Shown here piece after piece: positions 5,921 through 5,983 of a DNA stretch of 5,983 nt. Under the pieces are notes generated by a model. It had not been told where the DNA came from, ran no database searches, and worked only from the letters and a program-made list of their open reading frames with translations. Position numbers and translations under genes: made by a program. Position 1 is the first letter of the stretch; each line of letters opens with the position of its first letter. Where the stretch lies: NCBI GenBank assembly GCA_021838765.1, contig JAKCCY010000156.1, positions 1 to 5,983 on the forward strand. The letters are read 5' to 3'. This DNA comes from Nitrospirota bacterium (GTDB lineage: Bacteria > Nitrospirota_A > Leptospirillia > Leptospirillales > Leptospirillaceae).

Positions 5921-5983
5921 ATGCATAATAACAAGAACCCACTTACTGTCAAGGGTGACTGGGCTCGAAGGAACTATACATCC
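5921..5983 (+). CDS. Possible start of a divergent gene, running off the right edge (weak)
   Basis: On the plus strand an ATG at 5921 follows AAAGGAAGG, a fair Shine-Dalgarno. It opens a frame of 21 codons (MHNNKNPLTVKGDWARRNYTS) to the window end. I do not recognise the product. It overlaps the whole predicted hya promoter on the other strand, and no good plus-strand promoter was seen upstream. It may therefore be chance, or the promoter may lie within a real gene start. There is too little sequence to decide. Confidence 0.25.
   Translation, partial: MHNNKNPLTVKGDWARRNYTS
5925..5952 (-). promoter_or_regulatory. Sigma70-type promoter of the hya/hup operon
   Basis: On the minus strand a perfect -35 TTGACA (5952-5947) is followed after 16 bases by TATTAT (5930-5925). 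A TG sits one base upstream of the -10, giving an extended -10 (TGTTATTAT). Transcription should start around 5922-5918, leaving a leader of roughly 150 bases before hyaA. No NifA or sigma54 -24/-12 element (GG-N10-GC in TGGCAC..TTGC form) was recognised, unlike several rhizobial hup promoters. The call is by consensus match and has not been tested. Confidence 0.6.

Larger units (their letters stand above)
5767..5924 (-). promoter_or_regulatory. Untranslated leader of the hya operon, with candidate RNA structures
   Basis: This stretch lies between the predicted transcription start and hyaA, and I see no convincing gene in it. In RNA order it contains a six-base-pair hairpin (5901-5884), a C/U-rich hexamer repeat (5871-5844), an AU-containing stretch, then two short, mutually exclusive stems ending at the hyaA Shine-Dalgarno. 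A short minus-strand frame beginning ATGGTAAAG at 5818 overlaps the hyaA start in another frame and lacks a ribosome binding site. I do not call it a gene. Confidence 0.5.

Noticed and set aside
1..5983. CRISPR array, tRNA, rRNA, insertion sequence or attachment site
   Set aside because: I saw no spaced direct repeats, cloverleaf, transposase or terminal inverted repeats. The window is filled by the hydrogenase operon.

Overview
The window is almost entirely one minus-strand operon for a membrane-bound, periplasm-facing [NiFe] uptake hydrogenase. It resembles Escherichia coli hydrogenase 1 (Hya) and the rhizobial/Ralstonia Hup/Hox systems. In transcription order (right to left) it holds: a leader with a strong sigma70-type promoter (about 5983-5767); hyaA, the small subunit with a Tat signal (5766-4672); hyaB, the large subunit (4638-2845); hyaC, the cytochrome b anchor (2820-2119); hyaD, the maturation endopeptidase (2119-1553); hupF, a HypC-like chaperone (1539-1243); hupH/hyaF (1243-437); and a hupK/hoxV-like gene (440-1) that runs off the left edge. 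The last gene is open to the window boundary and begins inside the hupH stop codon.

How the genes work together: HyaB carries the Ni-Fe(CN)2CO site. HyaA carries the Fe-S relay and crosses the membrane through the Tat pathway with HyaB attached. HyaC passes electrons from H2 to the quinone pool. HupF and HupK are expected to help build or deliver the Fe(CN)2CO unit. HyaD removes the 15-residue C-terminal tail of pre-HyaB after nickel insertion. HupH acts in maturation of the small subunit or its clusters. HyaA has the six-cysteine proximal-cluster signature ([4Fe-3S]) of O2-tolerant group 1d-type enzymes, and every cluster ligand keeps the E. coli Hyd-1 mature numbering with no indel.

Gene spacing is tight. 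HyaC/HyaD and HupF/HupH share one base, HupH/HupK share four, and the first three genes each have a good Shine-Dalgarno sequence. No hyaE/hupG gene lies between hupF and hupH, and no rubredoxin-like hupI or hupJ lies between hupH and hupK, so the cassette is reduced compared with the rhizobial hup order.

The organism is a bacterium using H2 under oxic or changing oxygen conditions. Base composition looks near 50% GC by eye. A proteobacterium or an acidophilic chemolithotroph would fit, but nothing here fixes the taxon. The 217-base leader is the least explained part. It holds the promoter, a small hairpin, a hexanucleotide repeat tract, a possible Shine-Dalgarno-masking hairpin, and a weak candidate for a divergent plus-strand gene. 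I found no wholly new system. The points most worth checking are the hupK relic motif, the missing hupG, and the leader.
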